From: Anaeramoeba flamelloides
Taxonomy: Eukaryota; Metamonada; Anaeramoebidae
DNA length: 64,000 nt
Reading direction: 5' to 3'
Assembly (NCBI GenBank): GCA_027625915.1
Contig: JANTQA010000023.1
Span: 1,984,001 to 2,048,000, forward strand
The notes under the pieces are model-generated. The model was given only the letters and a program-made list of their open reading frames with translations, was not told where the DNA came from and did not search any database. How positions within the stretch are numbered: position 1 is the first letter of the stretch; the number at the start of each line of letters is the position of its first letter. Shown here piece after piece: positions 24,484 to 35,747 of this stretch. Position numbers and translations under genes: made by a program.

Positions 24484-26796
24484 ATGTCGTACCGAAGAAC
24501 TGCACCTCGAAGAAACAATTCAAACAACAGCACAAGGAAAAAACAAACAAATTCCCAACAAAATTCAAATCACACAAGAACAACAACAAGCGTGAAAAAA
24601 AAAAAAAAATCACGAGTTTCACACAGATCAAACCATAATAGAAGAACCACACAACAAGGATCCCAAACCTATAACATACATGACAAAACTTTTTTCCCTT
24701 TCTCAAATTACGGGTTTATCCCCAGACTGGAAACCGATCTTCCTGTTAACCCGTATTACCAAACATGCTTTAATTGCTATCAAAAGGGTCATTTGGCTCA
24801 CCATTGCCCCTTTCAATATTACCTTTCACCGTACTACGGTTCTGTCCCGCAATTTAACGAAGCACCAACTTCCTTTCGAGAACATAAAGAAAACACAAAA
24901 AGGCAGAACCAAAATCAAACCAAAAACCAAAAAAAGAATGAGAATTTGAAGATCACTGAAGACGAGTCGGCAACAATTCCAATAAGGGTGTTTTGTGCAA
25001 ATTGTGGAATGCTAGGTCACCGCATGGAATTTTGCCAAGCGCCTTCTTTTTCACAATTGTTATTACTCACCCCAAGCCACCAACAAAAATCAATTTATTC
25101 TCCAAAAAATTTGAATTTAAAACATAAAACAAATAAACAACTCAGTCGAAACAATTACCATAAAAACCAAATGAAAAATGAAATCAAAAGTAAAAGAGAA
25201 CAAAAGGATCCAAAAACAATTGTTCAAAAAAAAGATGGAAAAGAAAAAGAAAGAGAAAAAGATCAAAAGAAAGAAAGCGAAAACGATAATAAGAAAGAAA
25301 ATGAACAAGAAAATAAGAAAGAAAAAGAGAATGAGAATCAGAAAGAAAAGGAAAAGGAAAAGGGAAAGGAAAGGGAAAAGGAAAAGGAAAAGGAACTCGA
25401 AAAAGAAAAAAATAACGAAAAAGAAACAAAACAAAAAAAAAAAACTGAACAAAAGATTCATAGCAATGAAAATCTCAAAAAAGAAGATAATAAAGGAGAG
25501 ATTACTTATCAGCCATGGGTGCCATGGCACCAACAAAAATTATTTAAAGATTGGAGAAATAAACAAGAAATGAGTGAAGATTATTATTTCACGAATTTTG
25601 AACAAAAAAATCAAAATAGAAATTTTCGGAATGGAAGAACTGATCAATGTAATAATTACTTTGAACGAAGCCGCCCAAGATCTCATTCCAACAATTTTAG
25701 AATGAGAAGAAACAAACACCCCTTTGATAATTATAATAATGGTGGATATGATTCGGGCTTTTTTCGAAGATCTAGATCAGAAAATAGAGACAACAGAAAT
25801 AAATTCAATAGGAATAATTATTACCAAGACTATTATTATGATTACAATAGAGAACCCACCCCACTACAAACCTTCAACAACCAACAAGCTTATATGTTAA
25901 ATCAACAAGAATTTCACCGATTAAGTCAACCCAAATCAAATCCTAAATATTCTACACAGTTACAATCAAAACACACAACCCATTTCGCAAGGAATAATAA
26001 TAACAACAATAATAATCGAAAAAAAAATAATAATAAAAATAGAAGAAAAAAAATTAATAATAATCGAAATAATAATCATTTCAAAAGAAACCAATCAACT
26101 TTCAAGAATTTTCCATCTAGGAATAATTTTATTAATAATGAATATGATAGATCACAACCACTATCAAATAACAACAAAAAAGATAACAACATCACCAATA
26201 ACAGCAACAGCAGCAGCAGCAACAACAACAATAACGACTTCAACAATAAACCGAAAAAAAAAAGGAGAAGGAGAAGAAGGAAACGCACAAGGAGGAAAAA
26301 AAAGAAATTAGGACCCAAATCAGATGACCAAGACACTTCAGGATCTTTTTCCACAAGAGGCAGATCACAGAAAAAGCAACGGAACGATGAAATAACCCGA
26401 GCTCGTTCACAGTCTCCCACTCATGACGAATCCGATGAAAGTGAAAAATCTCAAAAAATGATAATTTATGATTCAGAATTTAAATATGCAAGAAAGAAAA
26501 ATCTAAAATCCCCTACCAAGGAAATGGAATCCAAACAAGTAAAGAAACAGCCAGTTACCAAATCCCAAAACATCAAACAACAATCCAATTTGGATAATAT
26601 TTTAACCACAAATAACCATTCAGAAAATAATAATGATCAAAATAATAACAATAATCGTTTAATTTCAAAAAAAATTCAAAACAAATACTCATTAGAACAA
26701 AACATTAATATTTCTGAATCGGAGCATGCTGGGAATAAACAAATATTGAAAAAAAATATTTTATCAAATGAACAAGCTGAATTTTATAATTTATAA
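24484..26796 (+). CDS. Protein with two CCHC zinc knuckles and low-complexity basic/acidic tracts
   Basis: A single 770-codon exon ending TAA. Two knuckles of the form C-x2-C-x4-H-x4-C are visible: C95/C98/H103/C108 and C171/C174/H179/C184, the second as CANCGMLGHRMEFC. CCHC knuckles usually bind single-stranded RNA or DNA. The N-terminus is basic and N/T/S-rich; residues about 235-330 are a K/E repeat probably forming a charged helix; later parts are N-rich with YY-rich patches, RS/RSRS dipeptides, and a polybasic run (KKKRRRRRRKRTRRKKKK) near residue 600 that could be a nuclear signal. An RNA-binding role is a fair inference; retroelement Gag is unlikely because no protease or reverse transcriptase follows. 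Specific orthology is not recognised. The start is the first ATG after a stop-rich leader. Confidence 0.88.
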   Translation: MSYRRTAPRRNNSNNSTRKKQTNSQQNSNHTRTTTSVKKKKKSRVSHRSNHNRRTTQQGSQTYNIHDKTFFPFSNYGFIPRLETDLPVNPYYQTCFNCYQKGHLAHHCPFQYYLSPYYGSVPQFNEAPTSFREHKENTKRQNQNQTKNQKKNENLKITEDESATIPIRVFCANCGMLGHRMEFCQAPSFSQLLLLTPSHQQKSIYSPKNLNLKHKTNKQLSRNNYHKNQMKNEIKSKREQKDPKTIVQKKDGKEKEREKDQKKESENDNKKENEQENKKEKENENQKEKEKEKGKEREKEKEKELEKEKNNEKETKQKKKTEQKIHSNENLKKEDNKGEITYQPWVPWHQQKLFKDWRNKQEMSEDYYFTNFEQKNQNRNFRNGRTDQCNNYFERSRPRSHSNNFRMRRNKHPFDNYNNGGYDSGFFRRSRSENRDNRNKFNRNNYYQDYYYDYNREPTPLQTFNNQQAYMLNQQEFHRLSQPKSNPKYSTQLQSKHTTHFARNNNNNNNNRKKNNNKNRRKKINNNRNNNHFKRNQSTFKNFPSRNNFINNEYDRSQPLSNNNKKDNNITNNSNSSSSNNNNNDFNNKPKKKRRRRRRKRTRRKKKKLGPKSDDQDTSGSFSTRGRSQKKQRNDEITRARSQSPTHDESDESEKSQKMIIYDSEFKYARKKNLKSPTKEMESKQVKKQPVTKSQNIKQQSNLDNILTTNNHSENNNDQNNNNNRLISKKIQNKYSLEQNINISESEHAGNKQILKKNILSNEQAEFYNL

Positions 26797-29510
26797 AAAA
26801 ATAATATTTATTTCTTTATAATTTATACATAAAATCTTTTAATTGAAAATAGATATTTTTCTCACTAATTTCTGTATTTTTTATTTTTTCTAATTTATGG
26901 GTAACAAAACCAAAAATAATATTACTTCTTATTTGAATATTAAAAAATGGATGAAGATTGTTGATCAATAAACTAATAAAGTAAAAAAAAAAAAAAAAAA
27001 AAAACACTTCAGATGATAAACTGAAAGAATTTTCATTTATTTTGAAAACAGCAATAAAAACATATTAATTTGAAATTGAATTATGTGTAAAAATAGAAAT
27101 TTGAAGTAAACTTTGTTAACTAAATTAAGGTAATCTATTTTTTGATCAAAAGAGATTTATTAAAAATATATTTGGATTCGAAAAAAGATAAACGTATTGA
27201 AATATTAAAATTTTAAGAAACGTAAGAAGGAAAAGTATATATATATATATATATATATTAACTATTTTTTTTTTGAAAAATATCTTAACAATTTCAAATT
27301 CTAAAAGAAAAAAACATTATTTGGCTGAGAGAGTGATTAAGGTATTTCCAAAAGAGCAGTGCATTTTTTTTACATTTCATAAAAAATCACCCTTTTTAGA
27401 GAGACGTTCTATTCATTAATTGACATTACAAAATTAAGTTTAATATTAATACCAATTGAATAAATGGCTAAGACATTTATTTCAAAATATATTAAATGAA
27501 ATATTTCCAAAAAATGAAAAATAAATAGCACTTTTTTTGGTGAAAACAATGTACAACCAATTTCAATAAAAAACTGAAAATATGGAAAGAGTATAAATGA
27601 TTTTTTAAACAATAAAATGTAAACTCTTTTTCAAAAATTGTGACTAACCTGAAATAATAAATTGAAAAAAAAAAAAAAAATTATCCTTTAGTATTCAAGA
27701 ACAATTAATAACTAAATATGATTTATAATTCACTTTTAAAAAATTAAAATCTAAAAAAGTCTGATATATTAAAAATTAAAAAAAATAAAACCAAAAACTA
27801 AAAAAAAGTCAGTCACAATTTTTGAAATGAGCATTACGGATTTTTTATTACTGAACTTTCACTGAAAAAAAGTTGAACAACAAGATTTTTTATGAATAAT
27901 TATATCCATTTTCAAAGACATTGCATAGTCTCTGTTTTCTTAGTGATTATTTGTCTTTTCGAAGATCTCTTTTTTTTTTCCACATGATCTTTTTAAAAAG
28001 AAAAAAAAAAAAAAAAAAAAAAAAACAACAAAAATTTGAAAAAGCAAAACTAAAATTTGCAAAATTAGAAAAAATGATTCTAATCCAAAAATTTGAAAAT
28101 ATTTTTTGTAAAGAATACTGGATAAAAAATCAAAACAACTCCCATTAACATTATAAAGCGAGTCAAAATTTATGAAAAATAGTTTAGTTATATATTTTCA
28201 ATTTTATTCGAAAATTTGTTCAGATTAAACAAGTTATGAAAACGATTTTTTCAATCAAAAAGAAAATAATAAACACCATTTTCACCACTAAAAAATACCA
28301 GATAAAATCGAGATCAGAAAATTTAATATTTTTTATTGATGTAATACAATACTAAGAAACAAATTGAATTATTATCAAGATTGATAAATGGTAGTTAACG
28401 ATTTTGTATCTTTAAATACTTTTTTGAAGATTGGGTTGAAAAGATATATTTTAAAATAAATTTGACCCACTTTATTAGAAATAGATTATCGATAGTCACT
28501 GCGTTTTTGTTTTCTTCATGGATTTTTTAAAAATTTCTAATTCCAAAGCAAAAAAAAAAAATAATGAACGAAGAGTGAAGCTGGAAAACTCTATTTGATT
28601 GCTTTTGCAACGAAGAAAATTATAAAAAAATTCAATCTTTAATAGACATCAATCAAATTGGCTTTTGATTTATTAAAAAGGTTTCATTTTTCAGATTTAT
28701 TATTTACATATGAGCTTAGAAAAATCCAATTCTACTCTGGAAAGAAAACCATTTATAACTTGGATGTTTGGTAGTAGTCTGATTTTATCTTTTTTTTTGA
28801 CTAAAAGAAAAGAAATTCAAAAAAAAAAAAAACAATTACAAAATTAGAAAAAAATGATCTGATCTCAAAATTGAAAATTTGTTTTGAATAGAATAATGAA
28901 TTAAACTAATAGAATAGGTTCTATTTCTTAAATTTAACTGGTTTACTTTGGCTGAAAGTGAGTTTACTTAATTTACTACTGAGTAGATCTCCAAATTCTG
29001 TTATTTATTTTTGTGATCATTTTATATTCAGTTTATAAAAGTCTTTTTATACTTTTTTGAATTAATTCTAGTTCTTTTTCTTTAATTTTTTTGTACTTTT
29101 ATATTTGTGAATTTTAAAATTTATTCTTTAATAGTTCTAACAATAATTCAATACTGCTTCTAAAGTTAATATTTTTAAAATAAAAAAAAAAGGGCAAAAT
29201 ACACTATTCTTATCCAAAACAAACATAGAATAAATGTACCTTTTAATAAATAGATAGTAAATTTTCTAATCATTATTTTCGAAATCAAAATATCATTTTG
29301 AATTATTTTTAAACATTTTAATATGAGAAATACAATTTTACAAAAAGAAAAGCAAGGGAGAAATAAACGTTACAAAAAAATAAAATTTATTTTTATTCTT
29401 GATTTTTATAAATGAAAAATTCAAAATACTGGAATCAAAATAAAATATAAATTAAAATAAAAAGAGTAAAAAAAAAAAAAAGAAAATAATAATAAAGTAT
29501 TTAACTTGTT
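26797..29510. other. Gene-free region with dispersed repeat D
   Basis: It contains an (AT)n tract at 27236-27259 and dispersed repeat D copy b (27620-28180). A 75-codon open frame inside that repeat is rejected as coding. Otherwise it is A/T-rich with no identified feature. Confidence 0.55.
27620..28180 (+). repeat. Dispersed repeat D, copy b
   Basis: The left end TTTTTCAAAAATTGTGACTA is mirrored internally by CAGTCACAATTTTTGAAATG near 27810, defining a sub-element of about 200 bp. The repeat then continues with the GCATTACGG, TTTCACTG and CTTTTCGAAGAT blocks and an A-rich tail, ending near a TTATAAAGCGAGTCAAAATT motif that is a weaker inverted match to the left end. Confidence 0.75.
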
Positions 29511-31395
29511 TTAATTTTGTTGTGATTTTTTCTTTTTTAATTGAGTTAAAAGTTCAATTTCTTTTAATAATCTCTCATTCTTCTTTTTTAATTTATTTAT
29601 AGAATTTTCTTTTACTTGAATGATATTTTTAATTTTTGATTGTTGGTCATTAAATAAAGACTGTTTTTTTTGTAATCTATTTTTTTCTTTAATATTTTTC
29701 ATTTTACGGGAATATGTTGATTTCGCCATTTGCCAACCACAATTACTATTTAAATCTTGTAAATATTCAGAATCCAATAACGTTTCTTTTGAAAAAGACC
29801 AGTGATCAACACATACTGGCCCGTTTTCTTCATATTCTTCCAAAGTGGTGGGCAAACCTTGATAAGAATCTAAAGAGGATAAAATTGCACCACCTCTCCA
29901 AGCAGAATGAAGTCTTTTTTCAGGAGTAAAGACATTAATTTGTGGAACATTAGGAAAGAGCAATGAAAGATCCTGATGAATCCTTTTTGCAATACCCGGC
30001 GTTAAACTTGTTCCACCAACAAGTACAATATTATTCAGCAACTGTGTTCTGGTAGAAATTGCACATTTCATGATTGATTTGTAGATTGCATCAGATAGCC
30101 CATCGGTTTCTTCGTCTATTATCTTTGGATCAAATAACATTTCTGTACAACGGAAATGAGAGGTGGTCAATTCAATTAATTCACCATCTTTTTTTTCATA
30201 ATACCTTTCTTGTTCAAAGCCCTCTTTTGATTTTTTATATTCTTCATCCAAACTTAATGGTACATAGCAATATTTATTTTTTATTTGATAGACAATTTCA
30301 TTTTGTGATGAAGTATTAAATTGATATCCATCTTGCGAAAGTAAACCTTTAAAGTACTTTGTAGCCTTTCTTCCCCCGAGATTTATTCTTGTAATTGCAT
30401 TATCAATTGTATGCCCGTGGTACACTGGCACAATTTGTGTGAACTCTTCACCCACATCAACTACAACAGAAGTATTCACATCAAGGGTGTAATGAGATAA
30501 TAGTCCCTGCATTCCATAATAAATTGAACTGAAATTAAAAGTTTCCATCATTATTTGGGAAATTCTTTCTCTTTGGGAAGTGAGATGGTAAGCTGGCTCT
30601 GTCAATAAGATATTATAGTTCTTTGTTTCAATTTCTAGTTCATTATCAAAAGTATAAGCCAGTATTTTTTCAAAATCTTTCCAATTCACAATTTTCCCCT
30701 TATTATATGGGAACTCCAAAGATAGTACATTTCTTTTTTCTTGTGCTTCCTTACCAATAAAGGTATTATACATTTCTTCCTCAGTAAAGAATTCCTTTTT
30801 AAAAGGGTGTCCTGCTAACATTTTAAAAACACTTTCGGGCAAATCTTCATTTGAATACCCTGCTCTTAAATTCCTAGATCCTAAATCAACAACAACGGAG
30901 GCAGTACCTAAATTTTTTGAAATTAATTCAGATCCTTTTCTATTAACCACTGGATCATATTTCTAAAATTAGAGAAAAATTAAAAATTATTATTAAAATA
31001 AATTGATTAGAAGAAGAACAGGTAATATAATATTTTATTAACAAACAGATAAAATATAATTTAAAGTAAATATTGGAATTAATATTTGATAATAAGATTT
31101 TATTTCAAAATATCGATCGTTTTTTTTTTTATTTTTTTTATAATTCTTTAATAATTAAATGATTTGTTAATATTCAATAATAAACCAATTATGTAATGTG
31201 AATATATTAATAAACGATCAACAAAAATAAATAAAGAAATGAATTTCTAAAATTACTCTTTTTTTATTTAAAAATTATAATTATATCTTTATGTATGTAT
31301 ATATCTTTAGGTATTGATTTTATGTTTTGGATTTAATGCTAACAAGAAATTTTGAAATTAAATTTTCATTTGTTTCTCAAAATTCAAGAAACCAT
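29511..31395 (-). CDS. Actin-related protein A with C-terminal coiled-coil extension
   Basis: The main exon is 30962-29511 (483 codons plus TAA) and begins right after a TTTTAG acceptor. The fold is actin: phosphate loop 1 VVVDLGSRNLRAGY near residue 25, the NILLTEPAYH and QIMMETFNFSSIYYGMQGLL core with the equivalent of actin Q137, phosphate loop 2 VVVDVGEEFTQIVPVYHG, FRCTEMLFDP, VLVGGTSLTPGIAKRI, and the C-terminal AWRGGAILSSL and EEYEENGP. It has an N-terminal extension of about 20 residues and a C-terminal addition of roughly 60-70 residues rich in K, L, N and E, probably coiled coil. It is not close enough to assign to Arp1, 2, 3, 4 or 6 by eye. No ATG precedes the exon in frame; the best start is an ATG at 31395-31393 immediately followed by a GTTTCT donor, giving a 430-bp intron and an ATG-only exon. 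That start is tentative. Confidence 0.85.
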
Positions 31396-31417
31396 GATAG
31401 TTTAACTAATATAAACT

Positions 31418-31980
31418 AGATTTCAAAAATTGTAACCCACCCAAAATAATAAATTGAAAAAAAAAATATATTCTTTAGTGTTGAATAACAACCAATGATT
31501 AAATGTTATGAATAATTCTCTTTTAAATTATTATAAATATATAAAAACCTGATATTTTTAAAATTAAAAAAAAATAAAACCAAAAACTAAAAAAAAAGTG
31601 AGTAACAATTTTTGAAATGAGCATTACGGGTTTTTTATTACTGAACTTTCACTGAAAAAAAGTTAACAAGAAGATTTTTTGAGAATATTAAATTCTGAAT
31701 TTTCAAAGACATTACAAAGATCCACGTTTTTTTTAATGATTATTTGTCTTTTCGAAGATATATTTTTTTTCTTTCAAGTTGATCTTTTGCAAAAAAAAAT
31801 TACAAAAGAAAAAAAAAAAGAAAAAGAAACATAAAAAAAAAACAAAAATTTGCAAAATTATAAAAAATGATTCTGATACCAACATTTGAAAAATTTTTTT
31901 TGATAAGAATTCTGATAAATCCCAACAAAACCTCTTGCAATACAATTATAAAGGAAGTCAACATTTTTGAAAAATCGTTC
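31418..31980 (+). repeat. Dispersed repeat D, copy c
   Basis: The same block order as the copies at 18.0 and 27.6 kb: TTTCAAAAATTGTAACCCAC at the left, GCATTACGGGTTTTTTATTA, TTTCACTGAAAAAAAGTT, TTTGTCTTTTCGAAGAT, and the right end near GAAGTCAACATTTTTGAAAA. It lies directly upstream of the proposed start of actin-related protein A. Confidence 0.8.
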
Positions 31981-32127
31981 GTCTGAATAAATAATAATAA
32001 CATGTTAATTAGAAATAGTTTATTATTCAATAATAATATTTATAAAAGAAAATTATTCATATCATTAAAAATATTATGTTTTTTTAGAATTATATTTTAA
32101 TTTTAAAATATAATGTTTAATACTTAT

Positions 32128-32830
32128 TTAAGGCTCTAGTCATTCATTGTGGATTTTCTCCAGACTCAAGAAGTGACCTGAAACCTAAAAAAGGGTATTG
32201 TGTAATTGCCCTTCTTTTGATTGACAAAATTCAAATAACAAAAAAAAAATTTTAAGAGGATCTCATTTTTCAAAAACAAAAAATTCAACCAAAAAAAAAG
32301 TTTAAAAGAGGATCTCTATTTCAAAAAAACCAAATTTATAAAAAAAAATACTTCTTTTTTTATAATTTCCAAATTGGTTAAATTTCTTTAAATTAAAAAA
32401 AAATTGTTTTCGTTAAGTATACAATCAATTTAATTCGATTTAATGTGGTTTGTGGTTATTTTGTAACCCTCTAAATTTGACAGAGTAAGGATTTTGTATC
32501 ATTCTTTCAATAAAAATAACTCATTTGAGAAATGAAGAAAATGAAAAAAAAAATATTAGAGATCTCAAAAAGCGCCAAAGAGAGACACTTCTAAACTAAC
32601 ACAGTTGTGTTCAAAATTATAATTCTAAACTATTCAAATTTGAAATTAATTGTCGCTCTCTGGTGACTTGTTCTAACAATGTACTCTTTTTTGATTGTTG
32701 ATTTTTGGAGATGGATCGAGCTTCACGTTTTGGTTAGTTTTTGATTGTTATTAGGCACTTATAAAAATTTATCAAATTTTTTTTTTCCTTTTCAGAAAAT
32801 TATTTTTTACCGTAATGACTCGGCCCTTAA
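32128..32830. mobile_element. TTAA-flanked element (piggyBac-like ends), copy 1
   Basis: Starts TTAAGGCTCTAGTCATT and ends AATGACTCGGCCCTTAA, so both termini carry TTAA and an imperfect inverted repeat of about 17 bp. About 703 bp, no coding frame. A closely matching copy lies at 46116-46810, and a decayed internal fragment at about 52150-52470. TTAA is the known piggyBac target; GGG rather than CCC after TTAA is atypical, so the family link is inference. Confidence 0.75.
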
Positions 32831-33644
32831 ACTAAAAATTTAAAAAAATGTAAATCACAAGATTTTTATTCAAGTGTTTGTTTTTAAAATATTTGGATTC
32901 TTGTTGTTCAAGATTTGGGAAATATATATATATATATATATATTTCCAGTAAGGTTTACTTTTAATTTGTTTTTTTTTTACAGTTAATCATTGTTTTTCA
33001 AAGATCCAAGAATTTTCTCTTCTGAATTTAGATCAAATCTTCTTAATCTTTCAAAAAAAAGAAAAATGCTTTAATTTTATTTTGTGCAATAAACTATTTT
33101 TTTTTGGTTAAAAAATGTATTTTATCAACTTGAAAAAGCGATATTTTATCCCTATTAAAATTCTAACAAGAAAATTAATTTAATTTCAAACTTAATCAAA
33201 AATCACAGAAACTTAAAATATTCTAATTTACGATAATTACAAAGTTTATCATTTTAGAATACACCCTGTATAACAAATTTTGAATTTTTAAAACACCAAA
33301 GTGACTGAATTGAATCACAAGAAATAAAAATCAAAAATTTATCAAAGTTTTCGATGAATCTTCAGATTTACCTTTTTCAAAAAGTAATTAAAATATTTTT
33401 TCTTCTTTTTAGCTTTTAGAATCATTGACCTTGAAAGATATTTTTGTTTTAAATTTCGGTTTTTTAAGGCAATCCAGCTTGATAAAAGAATGATGAAAAA
33501 TAGTAGTGTTTTTTTCTTTAGATTTTTTTGTTTTTTTTTAAAGTTTGGTTTGTCAATTTTAAGCCAACTTGTTCAAAAAATGACAAAAAATTTTTGAATT
33601 TTAAAAAGTGTTTTTTTTTCTTTTTTAGACTTTTTCAAACTTTG

Positions 33645-34589
33645 TTAAGGGACTAGTCTCTATTAAATTTTTTTAGGTAAATTTAATAGATATTTAGAAT
33701 TTTTTTTGCCAATTACTTAGATTTGAAATCAAAGTGAAAAACTTCTTAGTATAGTAATGAAATCTCGATAAATGACATTCATTAAATTTAGTTATTGTTT
33801 TTATAGAAATAAAAATTTTTTCCTTTTTTTCACTTTTTTGAAAGTTGCTTTTTTTCAACTTTTCGCAAAAATATAAAAAAATAAAAAAAAATATGAGCAA
33901 GAAGGCAAAACCATGTTGTGTTTGTGGAAGACATACAAAAAATAATTTGAAAAATAAACCTGAAAATGTTTATTTGGATTTGCATGAAAAAACAGTTTGA
34001 TTCGAAAAAAATATGCAATATATGCTTTACTCAAAATAAAAGATTTTGTTTCTTTTCTTGTACCATTCTTTTTTTTCATGAAACCACTTTTCGAGTTTAC
34101 ACTCTTTTGTTTTTGTTGAATTTGAAGTTTTTTTAAGTATTCCCAAATTAACATTCCAAAAGTTTTTGTCAGAGTCAAAAAAAATAAAAGAAAAGAATAA
34201 GAACTATTTTTTTTAAAAAGTAATTATTGATAAAACAAATTGAGTTCTTTATAGAGTCAAGTTGGATGAACAGAAGTGAAGGAGAAAATATTCACTAGTT
34301 TTAAATTAGGTTTTTTCGTTGTTCCAAATGAGAATAAATATTAATTTTGAGAAAATAATTAAATCCAAAATTAATCAAAAAATTCTGATCCGTTAAAGAT
34401 ATTTTTTTTAAAAAAAATTTTTAAAAGTCACTTTTTTTGACAGAATTGTAAAATTTTAAAAAAACAAGAACTAAAAGTTCTAACATTGAAAAAACCTGTC
34501 TATTTTCAATTTTTAAACATATTTCAAGATAAGGATTCCTTATATAGTTATTGGTCAAAAAAAAAAATTAATAGATACTAGTCCCTTAA
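33645..34589. mobile_element. TTAA-flanked TIR element, 945 bp
   Basis: Left end TTAAGGGACTAGTCTCTATT and right end, reverse-complemented, TTAAGGGACTAGTATCTATT are a near-perfect inverted repeat including TTAA. The end resembles that of the 32.1/46.1 kb family (TTAAGG...AGT). It contains the short cysteine-bearing coding-like stretch listed at 33893-34139. Confidence 0.8.
33893..34139 (+). pseudogene. Zinc-finger-like coding fragment inside the TTAA element
   Basis: An ATG at 33893 opens 35 codons (MSKKAKPCCVCGRHTKNN, then VYLDLHEKTV) to a TGA at 33998-34000. One base further along, a second frame starts DSKKICNICFTQNKRF and stays open to 34139. The CxxC pairs in the two frames together look like one zinc-binding module broken by a single-base frameshift. 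Protein-like codons contrast with the A/T-rich flanks. It may be the remnant of a transposase cysteine-rich domain or an unrelated host exon; no family is recognised. Confidence 0.4.
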
Positions 34590-35747
34590 ACTTCAAATTT
34601 TTATAGATCAAAATACCTTTTCAATATTTAGTGTTCTGTATTCAAATTAATTTTACGAAGGGGTTTTGTTGAATTTTTTCTGAAAAATGAATTAAAATTC
34701 CATTTACAAATTCCCTCACCTTTTTAACAAGAAGAGTTGAATAAATTCAAGAAGAGATCAAAAAAAAAAGGATTTCAGACCTTTTCATATTTATTTGCTA
34801 TTTTATTTTCCAAGCCATGAAAATTCTTTAACTTTGAGTTTCTAGTCTTATTCTGAATTAAAACTCTCTTATGGAAAATTCACTTGAGTTTTTTTATCTT
34901 TTTTGTTTTATATGTTAATCCCAAAGATAGATTCTATTGAAATAATTTGTTATTGAGAAACAATTTAAACTTTACTCTTGAAAAAAACCAATTTCTTAAA
35001 ACGAAAAGGCAAAAGATTTTAAATTTATTCCTTACAAAATTAAAATCATGATCAGAACTTAATTCTATTTACCTCAAGTTACTTTTTGAATTCTGTTTGG
35101 TTGTAATGTGGATTTTCTTTTTTTGAATATCAATCTCTGAAAAGTACAAAACATTTAATTTTCAAAATTTTTACAAAAAAAATCGTAATGAAACAAAATT
35201 AAATTGTGATGAACAATTCTTAATTCTTATAAGTAAACCCCTTTTGACTACTTTGATTATTTTATCCGACTTGAGCCATTGTTCCATTATTTCACCTTTA
35301 CCAGACTTAATAAGTATTCTGTAAATCTCTGGAGTATTGAATATGTTTATTTTATTCTACTGTTATTTTCCAATTAATAAACGGAAATTTCTATTTCAAT
35401 TTCCAAAATGAATATTATTTATTACTGCTACAATCAAATTAGCCGAGTAAAAATTTTGTCTTCGAATTAACTAAGGAAGTTTATATTTTTTAGCCTAAAA
35501 AAATCATTTCTAAACGATGTTGTAAAGATCTTTGGATTTTCTTCAGCTTGTATATTAGAAAAATATTTTGGAAAGTGAACTAAAAAATTTTCATTTTTTA
35601 ATTGAAAAATAATAGTAATGTTTCATTTTACTGAATTAACAGCACATATCATTATTATTTATAACCACAAAACCCAAATAGCCCATGTTATATTAGCTAA
35701 TACAAAGATCTAGACACGATATTAAAAGATCAAATATAAGGAATTAA
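34590..35747. other. Intergenic region upstream of the actin-related protein B stop
   Basis: No gene. The 35225-35640 part is a dispersed repeat also present at 55.68-56.08 kb (listed separately). The rest is unremarkable AT-rich sequence. Confidence 0.55.
35225..35640 (+). repeat. Dispersed repeat E, copy 1
   Basis: It matches 55680-56075 through the blocks GAGTAAAAATTTTGTCTT, AAGGAAGTTTA, GTTGTAAAG, GGATTTTCTTCAGCT and TTTTCATTTTTTAATTG, in the same order. A fragment of the same family (GGTTGTAATTTGTG) is seen near 4745 and 55726. It has no open frame. Confidence 0.65.

Noticed and set aside
25117-25536. Antisense F/L-rich open frame of 139 codons
   Set aside because: It is the shadow of the K/E repeat in the zinc-knuckle gene, with purely low-complexity composition.
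24484-26796. Retroelement Gag because of CCHC knuckles
   Set aside because: No protease, reverse transcriptase, integrase or LTRs nearby; the rest of the protein is low-complexity and host-like.
30955-30957. ATG just before the main exon of actin-related protein A
   Set aside because: It is out of frame and reaches a stop after 11 codons.
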